NCBI GenBank assembly: GCA_038040485.1
Contig: JBBPIE010000008.1
Location: forward strand, 62,001-126,000
Direction of reading: 5' to 3'
DNA: 64,000 bases
Origin: Onstottus_B arcticum
GTDB lineage: Bacteria > Acidobacteriota > Blastocatellia > UBA7656
The notes under the pieces are model-generated. The model had not been told where the DNA came from and did no database searches. It saw nothing but the letters and a program-made list of their open reading frames with translations. The translations under genes and the position numbers were made by a program. This document shows, piece by piece, positions 34,134 through 43,112 of the stretch (its first letter is position 1; each line of letters starts with the position of its first letter).

Positions 34134-35156
34134 TCATCGCGCTTCAAGCTGACTGATTCGCCGCTCGAGGTCCCGTACTGCTTTCAGTATTTTTGGCAGC
34201 TTCGCGAAGGCGACGGTCGAGCGCAGCCAGTCTTTGTTATCAATAGCCGGTGAGCCTGACATTACCTTGCCCGGCTCCACTGAACCGGGAATTCCGGCCT
34301 GCGCGGTAACTGTTGCGCCGTCCCCAATCGTAAGGTGTCCCACCACTCCGACTTGCCCTGCCAGCACCACGTTCTTTCCCGTGCGGGTAGACCCAGCAAG
34401 GCCCACTTGAGCACAGATCAAATTATTGCCACCGATGATAGATCCATGCCCGATCTGGACCAGGTTGTCGACCTTGGTCCCTTTCCCAATCCTTGTCTCC
34501 CCGAGCGCGGCGCGATCAATGGTGGTACACGCGCCGATCTCGACATCGTCTTCAAGTATCACCGTGCCGGTCTGAAGGATCTTGTACCATGACCCGTCTT
34601 CTTCGCGGGCAAAGCCAAAACCATCGCTGCCAATTACTGAATTGCTATGTACGATGCATCGCCTGCCGATGATCACGTTCTCCCGAACGACGCATCCGGC
34701 GTGTATCAATGAGCCTTCACCAATTCTCGATCCAGCGTAAAGCGAGCATCCTGATCTAATGATCACGCGGTCTTCCACTACTACATTGTCGCCAACGTAT
34801 GAGTGCGCCCCGATGGCGACCCCGGTTCCCACTCGCGCCGAGTCTGCTATCCACGCCGTTGGATGGATTCCAGCGGCCTCCTGGCTGGGAGGAAAGAACA
34901 ACTCAACGATCTTCGCGAAGATCAGATACGGATTCTTGTGTCTCAAAAGAGCAGGGCCAACCGGAGGACAGTCCAGGCCCGCGATTATCGCTGAAGCATT
35001 CGTGGCCTTCGCTTCGTTGAAATACTTCGCGTTCGTCAAGAAGCTTATGTCTCGCTCCCCGGCTAGTTCCAAGGTCGCGACCCCAGATACCTCGATCCTT
35101 CCATCACCGTCCAATTCACAACCGAATTGTCGAGCTATCTCGGAAAGCTTCACCAA
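34134..35156 (-). CDS. lpxD: UDP-3-O-acylglucosamine N-acyltransferase LpxD
   Basis: 340 residues, GTG start after GGGGAAGGA. LpxD adds the N-linked acyl chain in lipid A synthesis, in the cytosol, using acyl-ACP. The N-terminal uridine-binding domain (ERDISFLTNAKYF) is followed by a long left-handed beta-helix of hexapeptide repeats. Near the active site: IVHSNSVIGSDGFGFA, where His is the catalytic base in known enzymes, and VQIGHGSIIGG. A C-terminal helical bundle ends the protein. No other lipid A gene lies nearby. Its presence indicates a Gram-negative envelope. Confidence 0.96.
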   Translation of the reverse strand: MVKLSEIARQFGCELDGDGRIEVSGVATLELAGERDISFLTNAKYFNEAKATNASAIIAGLDCPPVGPALLRHKNPYLIFAKIVELFFPPSQEAAGIHPTAWIADSARVGTGVAIGAHSYVGDNVVVEDRVIIRSGCSLYAGSRIGEGSLIHAGCVVRENVIIGRRCIVHSNSVIGSDGFGFAREEDGSWYKILQTGTVILEDDVEIGACTTIDRAALGETRIGKGTKVDNLVQIGHGSIIGGNNLICAQVGLAGSTRTGKNVVLAGQVGVVGHLTIGDGATVTAQAGIPGSVEPGKVMSGSPAIDNKDWLRSTVAFAKLPKILKAVRDLERRISQLEAR

Positions 35157-35387
35157 CAGTCCTTCCCCTTACAGTCGAACTCCGTACGTCCGCGGTCCCG
35201 GCAAAATCTTGCCCGGGTCACATCTATGCCTTCAATAAAGGCTTGCCTCTCGTCCTGCAACGTCTTAGGCTGACGGCCGGGCAAAGCAGCCTCTCATGAG
35301 TGCAATGGCGATCCTGCGACGATTAGGAAATATGTCAGGCGGATCGCCATACAGTCAACCTTGCGCTGCGTTGCCTGTTGGGGGCTC

Positions 35388-36278
35388 ATGACCGCACCGA
35401 AGGACATTCAGGCGGCGTTTATTCACTACCTAAGCGTTGAAAAGGGCGCTTCGGCGAACACCCTCGCTGCGTACGGAAGTGACCTGAGGAAACTCGTGCA
35501 TTTTGCTGGTCTCAAAAAAAAAGATGTTCTCGACTTGGAGCGACTGGACCTCGTCGAGTTTGTCGGTTACCTGCGACAAACTGGTCTTTCGCCTAGAAGT
35601 GCGGCACGCGCGCTCGTAACGGTTCGGCGCTTTTACCACTACCTAGTGTCTGATGGGCATCTTCTCCGCGACCCAAGCAGCAACCTCCAAGCCCCAAGGT
35701 CCACAGCGCGGCTGCCAAAGTTCCTGTCCGGAGAAGAGGTGGAGAGATTGCTCGAGAGTCCTGACGTAGCAACTGACGCCGGCGTTCGCGACAAAGCGAT
35801 GCTCGAGGTGTTGTACGCCTCGGGCCTGCGGGTCTCCGAACTCCTGTCGCTAGGCGTCACCGACGTCAATCTCGACCTGGGGTTCGTCACAGCCTTTGGA
35901 AAGGGCAGCAAGGAAAGAACGGTTCCGCTGGGGCAGGAAGCTACTGAGTGGGTGAGAAAATATCTGACCGTTCGAAACCGGCTTTTGGAAGGAAGAAGCA
36001 GTAGCCATCTGCTGTTCGTCAGCGACACCGGACTTGGAATAACAAGGCAAGCCTTTTGGAAGCGGATCGTCTTCTTCGGCGAAAGAGCCAGGATTGGCCA
36101 TGTGACTCCTCACCTGATACGGCATAGCTTCGCAACGCACCTGTTGGAAAACTCTGCCGACCTGCGCTCAGTCCAGATGATGCTCGGCCACAGTAATATC
36201 ACAACCACGGAGATTTATACTCACGTCACTAACGAAAGGCTCCGCGAGATCTATCGCAAGTTTCATCCTCGTGCATAG
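35388..36278 (+). CDS. xerD: XerC/XerD-type tyrosine recombinase
   Basis: 296 residues from the ATG at 35388 after TGGGGG; an earlier in-frame TTG is less likely. N-terminal SAM-like core-binding domain (IHYLSVEKGASANTLAAYGSDL). The catalytic domain has the full set: Arg in YASGLRVSELLSLG, Lys in FGKGSKERTVPLG, HLIRHSFATHL, MLGHSNI and Tyr in TEIYTHV. Length fits XerC/D, which resolve chromosome dimers at dif with FtsK. Phage integrases are usually longer, but without a partner or dif site in view, XerC versus XerD is a guess. Confidence 0.9.
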   Translation: MTAPKDIQAAFIHYLSVEKGASANTLAAYGSDLRKLVHFAGLKKKDVLDLERLDLVEFVGYLRQTGLSPRSAARALVTVRRFYHYLVSDGHLLRDPSSNLQAPRSTARLPKFLSGEEVERLLESPDVATDAGVRDKAMLEVLYASGLRVSELLSLGVTDVNLDLGFVTAFGKGSKERTVPLGQEATEWVRKYLTVRNRLLEGRSSSHLLFVSDTGLGITRQAFWKRIVFFGERARIGHVTPHLIRHSFATHLLENSADLRSVQMMLGHSNITTTEIYTHVTNERLREIYRKFHPRA

Positions 36279-36290
36279 CTCGGGTCCCAG

Positions 36291-36575
36291 TTAATACTCC
36301 TGTATGTGCGGACTCCGCGTGAACATCTCCACCAGGTAGTCGTGAAGGTAGTTGTAAAGCTGCCTTTGGAAGTCCCACTGAAACGCTGGAGCGTCTATCT
36401 CTCTGGCGATCAGCGTAAACCTGTAAGGATCGTTGTGTGTGTCCTGTTGTTTGAGGTGAACCGTGACTTCCACGCCACTTGCGGAAGCCGCTGCGTTCCA
36501 ATCGAAGAGCGGATGCTCGTAGCGGCTGAGTTCCCGTTTTACCTTTTCAAGGTGTTCAGAATCCCGCTCGTTCAT
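36291..36575 (-). CDS. Small conserved-looking hypothetical protein
   Basis: 94 residues with GGGAGAC before the ATG. One compact alpha/beta domain: a helical N-terminus (DSEHLEKVKRELSRYEHPLFD), strands (GVEVTVHLKQ, YRFTLIARE) and a C-terminal helix (RQLYNYLHDYLVEMF). No family recognised, but the composition and ribosome-binding site support a real gene. It is convergent with the Xer recombinase gene, 12 bases apart. Confidence 0.7.
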   Translation of the reverse strand: MNERDSEHLEKVKRELSRYEHPLFDWNAAASASGVEVTVHLKQQDTHNDPYRFTLIAREIDAPAFQWDFQRQLYNYLHDYLVEMFTRSPHIQEY

Positions 36576-36902
36576 ATGTCTCCCATGGAGTTCAATCGTC
36601 TTGAAGGCACAGCGGACGGCTCCGTGGGAAGCCGGTTTGCCTTTGGCCCCACGAGGGGCCGGTGCGCCCGCAAAGCGTCACGCAAAGAATCGACCTGGAC
36701 ACTACTTGAGACAGGCAGCGTTTGACAATGTTCAATACGCTATCTAGCATTGAACGCTCGGAGTCAAACAGGCACTCAGGATTGATAGATCGATCGAACG
36801 AATCCAGTCACGCCTAGCAGTCGAACAAAGCGACTCGAACGTTTATTGCTGTTGCGGGCTTGTCGGCAAGGGTTTCTTCGGTCGAACGGAGCAAGTTATC
36901 CG
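36576..36902. other. Intergenic region upstream of mrp
   Basis: About 330 bases. I see no gene, RNA or repeat. The frame opening at 36846 only extends mrp upstream and lacks a ribosome-binding site. The promoters of mrp and of the small minus-strand gene should lie here. Confidence 0.4.
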
Positions 36903-38006
36903 ATGGCATTAAACAGTGAGTCAGTACTGGCCGCGCTGAGCAAGGTGACGGACCCGGCAACCGGTCGCGATCTGGTGAGTCTCAACTTTGTGCGCGACCT
37001 CAGCATTAGTTCTGGAACCGTTACCCTCGCGCTTGTGATCAATACGCCTGCTTCGCCCCAGAAGCGTCTGCTTGAAGAGGCCGCCCGGAAAGCGCTGAGC
37101 GCCTTGCCTGGAGTTGCGCGCGTCAACCTCGAACTCAAGATAGAGATTCCCAAACCTGGCGGAGTGGAGGGCAAACAGAGCGTTCCAGGTGTTGCGAACA
37201 TTGTTGCGGTGAGCTCCGGTAAGGGAGGAGTAGGGAAGTCGACCGTAGCAGTAAATCTTGCTGTTGCGCTCACGCAGTTTGGCGCTCGTGTGGGACTTCT
37301 GGATACGGATGTGTATGGTCCCAACGTGCCGATCATGATGGGTCTTAGCCAGGAGCCGGTCGTCAAGGCGCAAAGACTGCTGCCGCTGGAAGCCTACGGC
37401 GTGAAAGTGATGTCGCTGGGATTTCTGAATCCTGGAGACCGGCCGGTCGTGTGGCGTGGCCCGATGCTGCACACCGCGGTTCGGCAGTTCCTCTACGACG
37501 TCGAGTGGGGAGAACTCGACTATCTGGTCGTTGATATGCCTCCCGGCACGGGAGACGCACAACTGAGCCTGGCTCAACTGGTTCCGGTTCAGGGCGCGGT
37601 CCTGGTTACTACGCCACAAGCAGTTGCCCTGGGTGATGTTCGGAAGGCGTTTCGCATGTTTGAACAGGTTCACGTTCCGATCCTCGGGATCGTGGAGAAC
37701 ATGAGCTACTTCGTTTGTCCGAATTGTTCGGAGAAGCACGAAATATTCGGATCGCGCGGGGGAGAGGAGCTGGCGAAAGCCTTTGGTTCAACCCTGCTCG
37801 GACGGATACCGTTTTCCATAAACATCCGCGAAGGCGGCGACGCGGGTGTACCAATAATCGCCGGTGCGCCGCAAAGTCCTCAAGCTCTGGCCTTCCTGGA
37901 GATCGCTGACAACGTCGCTTCGCAAGTGGGCCTGCTTGCGATGACCGGAAGCCGTTTGCCTGTCATGGACATGAGCGACAGCCGCGGCGATCGTTTCGTC
38001 GTTTGA
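36903..38006 (+). CDS. mrp: Mrp/ApbC-type iron-sulfur cluster carrier ATPase
   Basis: 367 residues from the ATG at 36903 (MALNSESVLAALSKV). An N-terminal DUF59/MIP18-like domain (TDPATGRDLVSLNFV) is followed by a SIMIBI P-loop NTPase: SSGKGGVGKSTVAVNLA, DTDVYGPNVP, VVDMPPGTGD. The bridging CXXC (FVCPNC) that holds the [4Fe-4S] cluster between monomers is present. It delivers Fe-S clusters to apo-proteins in the cytosol. An A-type carrier gene lies 125 bases downstream, giving a small Fe-S assembly locus. The last 20 residues are not conserved-looking. Confidence 0.95.
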   Translation: MALNSESVLAALSKVTDPATGRDLVSLNFVRDLSISSGTVTLALVINTPASPQKRLLEEAARKALSALPGVARVNLELKIEIPKPGGVEGKQSVPGVANIVAVSSGKGGVGKSTVAVNLAVALTQFGARVGLLDTDVYGPNVPIMMGLSQEPVVKAQRLLPLEAYGVKVMSLGFLNPGDRPVVWRGPMLHTAVRQFLYDVEWGELDYLVVDMPPGTGDAQLSLAQLVPVQGAVLVTTPQAVALGDVRKAFRMFEQVHVPILGIVENMSYFVCPNCSEKHEIFGSRGGEELAKAFGSTLLGRIPFSINIREGGDAGVPIIAGAPQSPQALAFLEIADNVASQVGLLAMTGSRLPVMDMSDSRGDRFVV

Positions 38007-38130
38007 ATTCCCAGGGATGTGTTGATAACTGGCAAGCGGTTGCCTATAATCTGATCTTGAATAGGAACGCACCAAACTTCGACATCGGAGTTGTGAAAGC
38101 AAGTAACAAGTAAAAGGAGAGTGATTCGAG

Positions 38131-38457
38131 ATGTTGAACCTTACTGAAACGGCCGTTAGCGAAGTCAGGCGATTCATGGAGGCAGAAAGCCCCGGCCCCG
38201 AGGCTGGCCTTCGAATTAGGGTTGTGCCCGGCGGATGCAGTGGGTTTTCCTACTCGATGCAAATCGAGGACGCACCACGCCAGGGCGATGAGGTCCTGGA
38301 CTCCAGCGGTTTGAGGGTCTTCGTGGACATGTTTTCCAAGCAATACCTCGACGGCGTTCAAGTGGACTACGTGAACTCTGTGATGGGTTCCGGATTCACG
38401 TTCAGCAATCCAAACGCAACGGGTAGCTGCGGCTGCGGCAGCTCGTTCTCGGTGTGA
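38131..38457 (+). CDS. erpA: HesB/IscA/ErpA A-type iron-sulfur carrier
   Basis: 108 residues, AAAAGGAGAGTG before the ATG. The three conserved cysteines are present: one in VVPGGCSGFSYSM and two in the C-terminal GSCGCGSSF. A-type carriers accept clusters and pass them to apo-proteins. Downstream of mrp in the same direction. ErpA, IscA and SufA are hard to tell apart by sequence alone; the symbol is approximate. A weak hairpin (CCAGG/CCTGG) follows the stop but has no T-run. Confidence 0.9.
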   Translation: MLNLTETAVSEVRRFMEAESPGPEAGLRIRVVPGGCSGFSYSMQIEDAPRQGDEVLDSSGLRVFVDMFSKQYLDGVQVDYVNSVMGSGFTFSNPNATGSCGCGSSFSV

Positions 38458-38701
38458 AGAAACCAGGCTTCCCTGGCGTTACGCAGCCTTGTCTGCACTG
38501 ACCTAAACCCAGGGTGCGCCAAAGAATCAGCGGATCGGGAGGGGGTTCCAATCGCTTCTTCGGCAACCTCTCCCGGTCCTGCTCGCTCCGCGCTCTAACA
38601 AATCTCTAGTCAACTCTGAGGTCAGTCCGCTCCTTCAGCCTTACTCTGGCGCGACGCCTTTTGTCATTGACCGGACGGCTCGCCATCAAACATCATTCGG
38701 C

Positions 38702-40531
38702 GTGTCCGAAAAAAAGCCCCGCAGATTTCCTGCGCTTACTTCCTTCACCGGATTGGTCTATCTGTTTCTCTACGCGCCGATCATTGTGCTAGTCGTTCTG
38801 TCCTTCAACAACTCGCGGTTCAGCACAGTTTGGAATGGCTTTACGTGGCGGTGGTATGGTCTGGCATGGCGAGACGCTGAGTTGGCAGCCGCGTTGCGCG
38901 CGAGCCTGCTGGTAGCGTTCGCGACAGCGATCATCTCGACTACGATCGGAACGGCGGCAGCGCTGGCGCTCGCGCGGTACCGCTCGAAGCTCAAAAGCGC
39001 AGTCGAGGCGGTGTTCTTACTGCCAGTCATCATACCGGAGATCGTGATTGGTTTTGCCACTGCAAGTTTCTTTGGCCTGGTTGGTAAGGCGTTTGGGCTG
39101 AGCACGATCATCGCCGCGCACGTCGCGTTCTCGATTTCTTACGTTGTGTTCATCGTAAGGGCAAAGGTAGCAGGCCTGGACGCAACCCTTGAAGAAGCCG
39201 CGATGGACCTCGGGGCTTCGCCCGCCGCGACATTCTCAAAGGTCACTCTCCCGCTCATCATGCCGGCCGTTGTGTCGTCGGCCCTGCTTGTCTTCACAAT
39301 ATCGCTGGATGACTACGTGATCACCAGCTTCGTAGCCGGCCCGGGAGCGGCAACGCTGCCGCTCAAGATCTACTCGATGCTGAAGACAGGCGTCACCCCC
39401 GAGATAAACGCGATCTCGACGGTGCTGCTGGCTGCGACTGTGCTGCTGGTCTTTGTTTCTGAGCGGCTGACGTCGGGCAGCAAGTCGCGATCGACTATTG
39501 GCGGCCTTGCTCTTGCTCTTGCGTTGTTGGTGTTGTTCGCGGTTGGTGGGCGCGGCCACGCTGCCAGGGGCGGAGAACTGAACGTATTCATCTGGTCGAA
39601 CTATCTGCCGGACTCGGTGATTGCTGAGTTTGAGCAACGCTTCGACGCGAAGCTCAACATCGAACTGTACGATTCCAACGAAGCCCTGCTGGCGAAGCTC
39701 CAATCAGGCAGCGCCAGCTACGACATTGTCGTACCAAGCGACTACATGGTTACGGTTTTGCGCGAACAGGGACTGTTGTCCGAGCTAAACCGCGACTTGC
39801 TCTCGAACATTTCGAACCTCGATCCCCGATTCGTCGGTCTGGCATACGATCGAAATAACGAGCATTCGGTCGCGTACATGTGGGGCACTACTGGAATCGC
39901 ATATCGGAAGGACAAGGTGAGCGGTCCGATCGACAGTTGGGCGGCGTTGTGGGACAGCCGGTACAAGGACCGCCTGTCGATGCTGGACGATGTGCGCGAG
40001 ACGCTAGGCGCCGCGCTTAAGCTCGCCGGAAAGTCTCTCAACAGCACCGATCCCGCGGAACTGGAGCAGGCAGCGCGGCTCCTGTCCGAGCAGAAGCCGC
40101 TTGTGAAGGCTTATGACAGCGGAGGTTTTGACCAGTTGCTGCTAAGCGGCGACGTTTGGATCGCTCAGAGCTACAGCGGCCAAATAGCAAAAGCGATGGT
40201 TGAGAACCCGGCGATCGGCTACGTCATTCCCAGGGAGGGTTGCACGATCTTCGTTGACAACTTGTGCGTGCCCCGGTCGTCGCGGCGTAAGGAGCTTGCG
40301 CACGAGTTCATAAACTTTACGCTTGAAGCTCGGACTGCAGCGAACATAGCTAACGGCACGGGCTACTCGTCACCGAACCTCGCCGCGCGCGCGTTGATTC
40401 GTCCCGACTTGCTGGCAAACGAAGCGGCCTACCCGGCCCCCGCAGCGCTGGATCGTTGCGAGTTCATCAGAGAACTCGGGCCGGCAATTAGTCTGTATGA
40501 TCGGCTGTGGACCGAGATTAAGTCGAGGTAA
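38702..40531 (+). CDS. PotC-PotD fusion: polyamine-type ABC permease joined to its binding protein
   Basis: 609 residues, GTG start. Residues 1-255 are a PotC-type inner-membrane permease with six helices and the EAA loop (LEEAAMDLGASPAATFSKVTLP). A short hydrophobic segment (LALALALLVLFAV) acts as tether or former signal peptide. Residues about 285-609 are a PotD-type periplasmic binding protein (LNVFIWSNYLPDSVIAEFE, LLAKLQSGSASYDIVVPSDYM, AYMWGTTGIAYRKD). Spermidine/putrescine uptake normally needs PotA ATPase and PotB permease too; neither adjoins, and the upstream gene is the Fe-S carrier. The ABC partners must be elsewhere. PotC-PotD fusions occur in some phyla. The substrate call is by family only. 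Confidence 0.93.
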   Translation: MSEKKPRRFPALTSFTGLVYLFLYAPIIVLVVLSFNNSRFSTVWNGFTWRWYGLAWRDAELAAALRASLLVAFATAIISTTIGTAAALALARYRSKLKSAVEAVFLLPVIIPEIVIGFATASFFGLVGKAFGLSTIIAAHVAFSISYVVFIVRAKVAGLDATLEEAAMDLGASPAATFSKVTLPLIMPAVVSSALLVFTISLDDYVITSFVAGPGAATLPLKIYSMLKTGVTPEINAISTVLLAATVLLVFVSERLTSGSKSRSTIGGLALALALLVLFAVGGRGHAARGGELNVFIWSNYLPDSVIAEFEQRFDAKLNIELYDSNEALLAKLQSGSASYDIVVPSDYMVTVLREQGLLSELNRDLLSNISNLDPRFVGLAYDRNNEHSVAYMWGTTGIAYRKDKVSGPIDSWAALWDSRYKDRLSMLDDVRETLGAALKLAGKSLNSTDPAELEQAARLLSEQKPLVKAYDSGGFDQLLLSGDVWIAQSYSGQIAKAMVENPAIGYVIPREGCTIFVDNLCVPRSSRRKELAHEFINFTLEARTAANIANGTGYSSPNLAARALIRPDLLANEAAYPAPAALDRCEFIRELGPAISLYDRLWTEIKSR

Positions 40532-40577
40532 AGTTTGATTGGTCCGTTGAGCTGTAGCAAGCGGTGCGAAGTGCGCG

Positions 40578-41807
40578 CTAAACTCGGGGTTTGCCGGGAA
40601 GGGGTCCGCGAAACCAACATACCCGCCAAGCGGGTCTCTCCTGCCAGCCGCTGCCGGTCACTGGATTGCTGAGCCTCCAAAGCACCAGATTGAACCAGCT
40701 ATCGTAGAGTGCGAGTTCCGAGCCGTTCACGTACACGTGCGTCTTGTGGGTTCCGCTGTTTATGCCGGCCGTGTTCAACTCGGTCACCGGCTTCCCGCCT
40801 AACACGCTGGAGCGCAAATAGTAGATCGTGCTGATGTAGCCCGCCCTGTTCTCCACTCGTTTCGCCGCCCGGCTGTCTCCGTCATAGCTCTGGTCGATGT
40901 TGGTGGTAATGTCGTGGGCGTTCGTCTGCCTCGACACCACGTCATAGGTGTGAGACATCGTGTCGTCCTTGATGTTCCCCGCTGAATCGTAGTTCCAGGC
41001 GATGTTTCGATCGTTCACATAGGTCGCTGTGTAGCCGTCATCGGACTGCGTCCAAAATCGGTTGGTGCGGCTGGTCAGGTTGTCAAACGAATCGTATTGA
41101 TAGACCTGCTTGTAAGGGCCAAGAGCGCCTGCGTCGGCTCGCGCCTCGCTTCCGGTCAATCCTTGAGTCAAGCGGCCAACGTGATCGTAAACGTACTTGC
41201 GGTCGAAAGCGTTGTTGAGAAAGTTGCTCGCGAATTTGACTCGACCGTCATCGTAGTATTGATAGTCAGAGCCGGAATTGCCCAACTCAAACCGAGTCAT
41301 CAACAGCCTTGTGTTGTAGCTGATGTTGAGATTGGCATTGTTGCCGTAGCTGCAGCGTTTCACCCCGCCCCAGGCACGGTACTCGGTCGATGAGGCGAAC
41401 TGCGACACGTTCGGAAACCCCGACCCTGTCACTGAAGTCAATTGGCCCGCATCATTGTAGAAGTAGTTGACTGCTGCACCGAAAGGATCGGTCAGCTTCT
41501 TGAGTCGGCCCGCAAGGTTGTACTCGTAGGTCAGAGGATACGACCCGGACAAGTCATTGAAGGTCCGTGTCTCGGAGGTGAGCCTGCTCCAGGTATCGTA
41601 CTGGTAGCCGACGGATCCGGCGCCATCGGTCATCGAGGCGCGGTTGCCGGCAGAGTCGTAGCTGAAGGAAACCGGGGGAGCCGGTGATATGCCTGCCGGT
41701 TCAGGCCCCAAGCCCGGCTGATTCAAGTAGGTGATGCCGGAGACGAGATGGCGTGCGTTATAGATGAAGTTACTGTTAGCGCCTCGCGGGTCGGTCACTC
41801 TTAACAC
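40578..41807 (-). CDS. Rhs/YD-repeat protein, C-terminal fragment (frameshifted)
   Basis: About 410 residues of YD repeats (FSYDSAGNRASMTDGAG, YEYNLAGRLKKLTD, YDSFDNLTSRTNRF). It ends soon after HVYVNGSELALYDSW with a short tail, KPRV and stop, without a recognisable toxin domain. The open frame extends upstream of the start at 41807 through TPVEGSATSYSYNSDDT, which continues the preceding fragment after a one-base shift near 41855. It is therefore the second half of one gene. Full Rhs proteins wrap and deliver C-terminal toxins or act in surface contact. The piece has no start or ribosome-binding site of its own, so it is probably not expressed independently. Confidence 0.75.
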   Translation of the reverse strand: MLRVTDPRGANSNFIYNARHLVSGITYLNQPGLGPEPAGISPAPPVSFSYDSAGNRASMTDGAGSVGYQYDTWSRLTSETRTFNDLSGSYPLTYEYNLAGRLKKLTDPFGAAVNYFYNDAGQLTSVTGSGFPNVSQFASSTEYRAWGGVKRCSYGNNANLNISYNTRLLMTRFELGNSGSDYQYYDDGRVKFASNFLNNAFDRKYVYDHVGRLTQGLTGSEARADAGALGPYKQVYQYDSFDNLTSRTNRFWTQSDDGYTATYVNDRNIAWNYDSAGNIKDDTMSHTYDVVSRQTNAHDITTNIDQSYDGDSRAAKRVENRAGYISTIYYLRSSVLGGKPVTELNTAGINSGTHKTHVYVNGSELALYDSWFNLVLWRLSNPVTGSGWQERPAWRVCWFRGPLPGKPRV

Positions 41808-41848
41808 GGTATCGTCGGAGTTGTAGGAGTAGGAGGTCGCACTTCCTT

Positions 41849-42823
41849 CTACGGGTGTCTTTCGAGTAGCAAGCCGCCCGTGACCGTAACGGTGGGCCGT
41901 CCTTTCCAGTCATACGCCTGGTTTGTGTAGACCCAGCCGGTCTCGGCGTCGTCTCCAGCCGGAATCCACTGGTTGGTTATTTCAAGCGGATTGGACACCT
42001 TAAACTGACGCCCCATTATGTCATAAGCCGTGAACTGGCCGCGATACCTGCCGGTGCTCCCGGGAAAGTCGCTTGTTGCGGTAATGACCCGTCCCGCTCC
42101 GTCGAGGACTTGCTCCGAGTAGAACTCCGCGCCGCCAGTTTGAATCAACGTGAAACTGATCATCCCTTGAGCGGTGCTCGATGCATTTGGATACACGAAT
42201 CTGGTGTAAGCGCCATTCGACACGTCGTTGCGAGACACTCGGCCGGCTGCATCGTAGGTCACCGAGCTGAACGCGCCTTTCGGGTCCTGCGCTCGCGTGA
42301 CCGCGCCGTGGTCATAGTTGTATTGCGAAGTGGACGAAAAGCCGTCGCCGTCCGTCACGGTTGTTGGATACGCATAGGCCGCCCCCGGAATCGAAGTCCC
42401 CGTCTGGGCGAACGAGTCGAAGAAGCTCAACGTGACCTGATGTCCAAGCGGGTCACGCGTGAAGACCACCGATCCCGCGCTGTTGACACCTACTTGAGAC
42501 TCGACAAGCGATGCTGTAACCACATCGTATCGCCGAGTGCGCGACGCGTTGCGTCGGCCCAGAACAAAGCCCGAGCCGTAGTTGGCCTCATCGTGCTGCA
42601 CCGGCGCAGACGGAGTGGACTGCATAAGAGACGCGTCGTCGTAAGTCGTCTCGACCTTCGACATTAGACTTCCGGGACTGCCGTCATAGAGGTACTGAAA
42701 AGTGGGCAGCCCGATGATGCGCCGAGTCGAAGAGATGTAGGTCGAAGTGAGGTTGTAGTCAGTGTGCGTCCGCCTGAGCACGGTCGAGGCGTTGGCTGCA
42801 TATTCATACAAATCGCTGGGCAC
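41849..42823 (-). CDS. Rhs/YD-repeat protein, N-terminal fragment (truncated and frameshifted)
   Basis: About 325 residues of YD-type repeats (TSTYISSTRRIIGLPTF, NYDHGAVTRAQDPKG, VTYDAAGRVSRNDV). Upstream the frame stays open with protein-like sequence (TTRTLPSGQPCSVPSDLYEY) to about 42880 and then hits a stop, with no signal peptide or Rhs N-terminal region. So the 5' end of the gene is missing. The 3' end stops at 41849 by a one-base shift relative to the next fragment. Together they are the relic of a larger Rhs gene. It lies downstream of an exported Ca-binding-like protein gene on the same strand. Confidence 0.75.
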   Translation of the reverse strand: MPSDLYEYAANASTVLRRTHTDYNLTSTYISSTRRIIGLPTFQYLYDGSPGSLMSKVETTYDDASLMQSTPSAPVQHDEANYGSGFVLGRRNASRTRRYDVVTASLVESQVGVNSAGSVVFTRDPLGHQVTLSFFDSFAQTGTSIPGAAYAYPTTVTDGDGFSSTSQYNYDHGAVTRAQDPKGAFSSVTYDAAGRVSRNDVSNGAYTRFVYPNASSTAQGMISFTLIQTGGAEFYSEQVLDGAGRVITATSDFPGSTGRYRGQFTAYDIMGRQFKVSNPLEITNQWIPAGDDAETGWVYTNQAYDWKGRPTVTVTGGLLLERHP

Positions 42824-43112
42824 ACTGCACGGCTGACCGCTTGGCAGAGTCCGCGTGGTGGGTGGTTGTCGACGGCGTCAGCATCGGAGCTGCAGTCGCG
42901 AGGTCCGGGTTTGTGCGTGTCCACCTGACGAGCGATGGATCAAGCGGGCAACTGCTTCCGCCGTCACTCAGGCCGGTGATAAACATCAAGCGCGTCGAGG
43001 TGCTCGACTCGAATGGGTTGTTAGTCTTGCAAGGCGTCTTCCCGGCCGGCAAATGATTGAGACGCGGTGATCCAGTCGCAAACTCCGCCTTGCATCAATC
43101 TCGTAGACCACT

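Noticed and set aside
35388..36278. Phage integrase marking an integrated element
   Set aside because: Length and motifs fit XerC/XerD; no att-like repeats, tRNA or phage genes are next to it.
38458..38490. An intrinsic terminator after the A-type Fe-S carrier gene
   Set aside because: The CCAGG/CCTGG stem is only five pairs and no T-run follows.
42841..43056. A 71-codon plus-strand frame ending VLQGVFPAGK next to the Rhs relic
   Set aside because: The end looks slightly protein-like, but the first half overlaps antisense the Rhs frame, and there is no start signal. It may be the fragment of something older; not enough to call.
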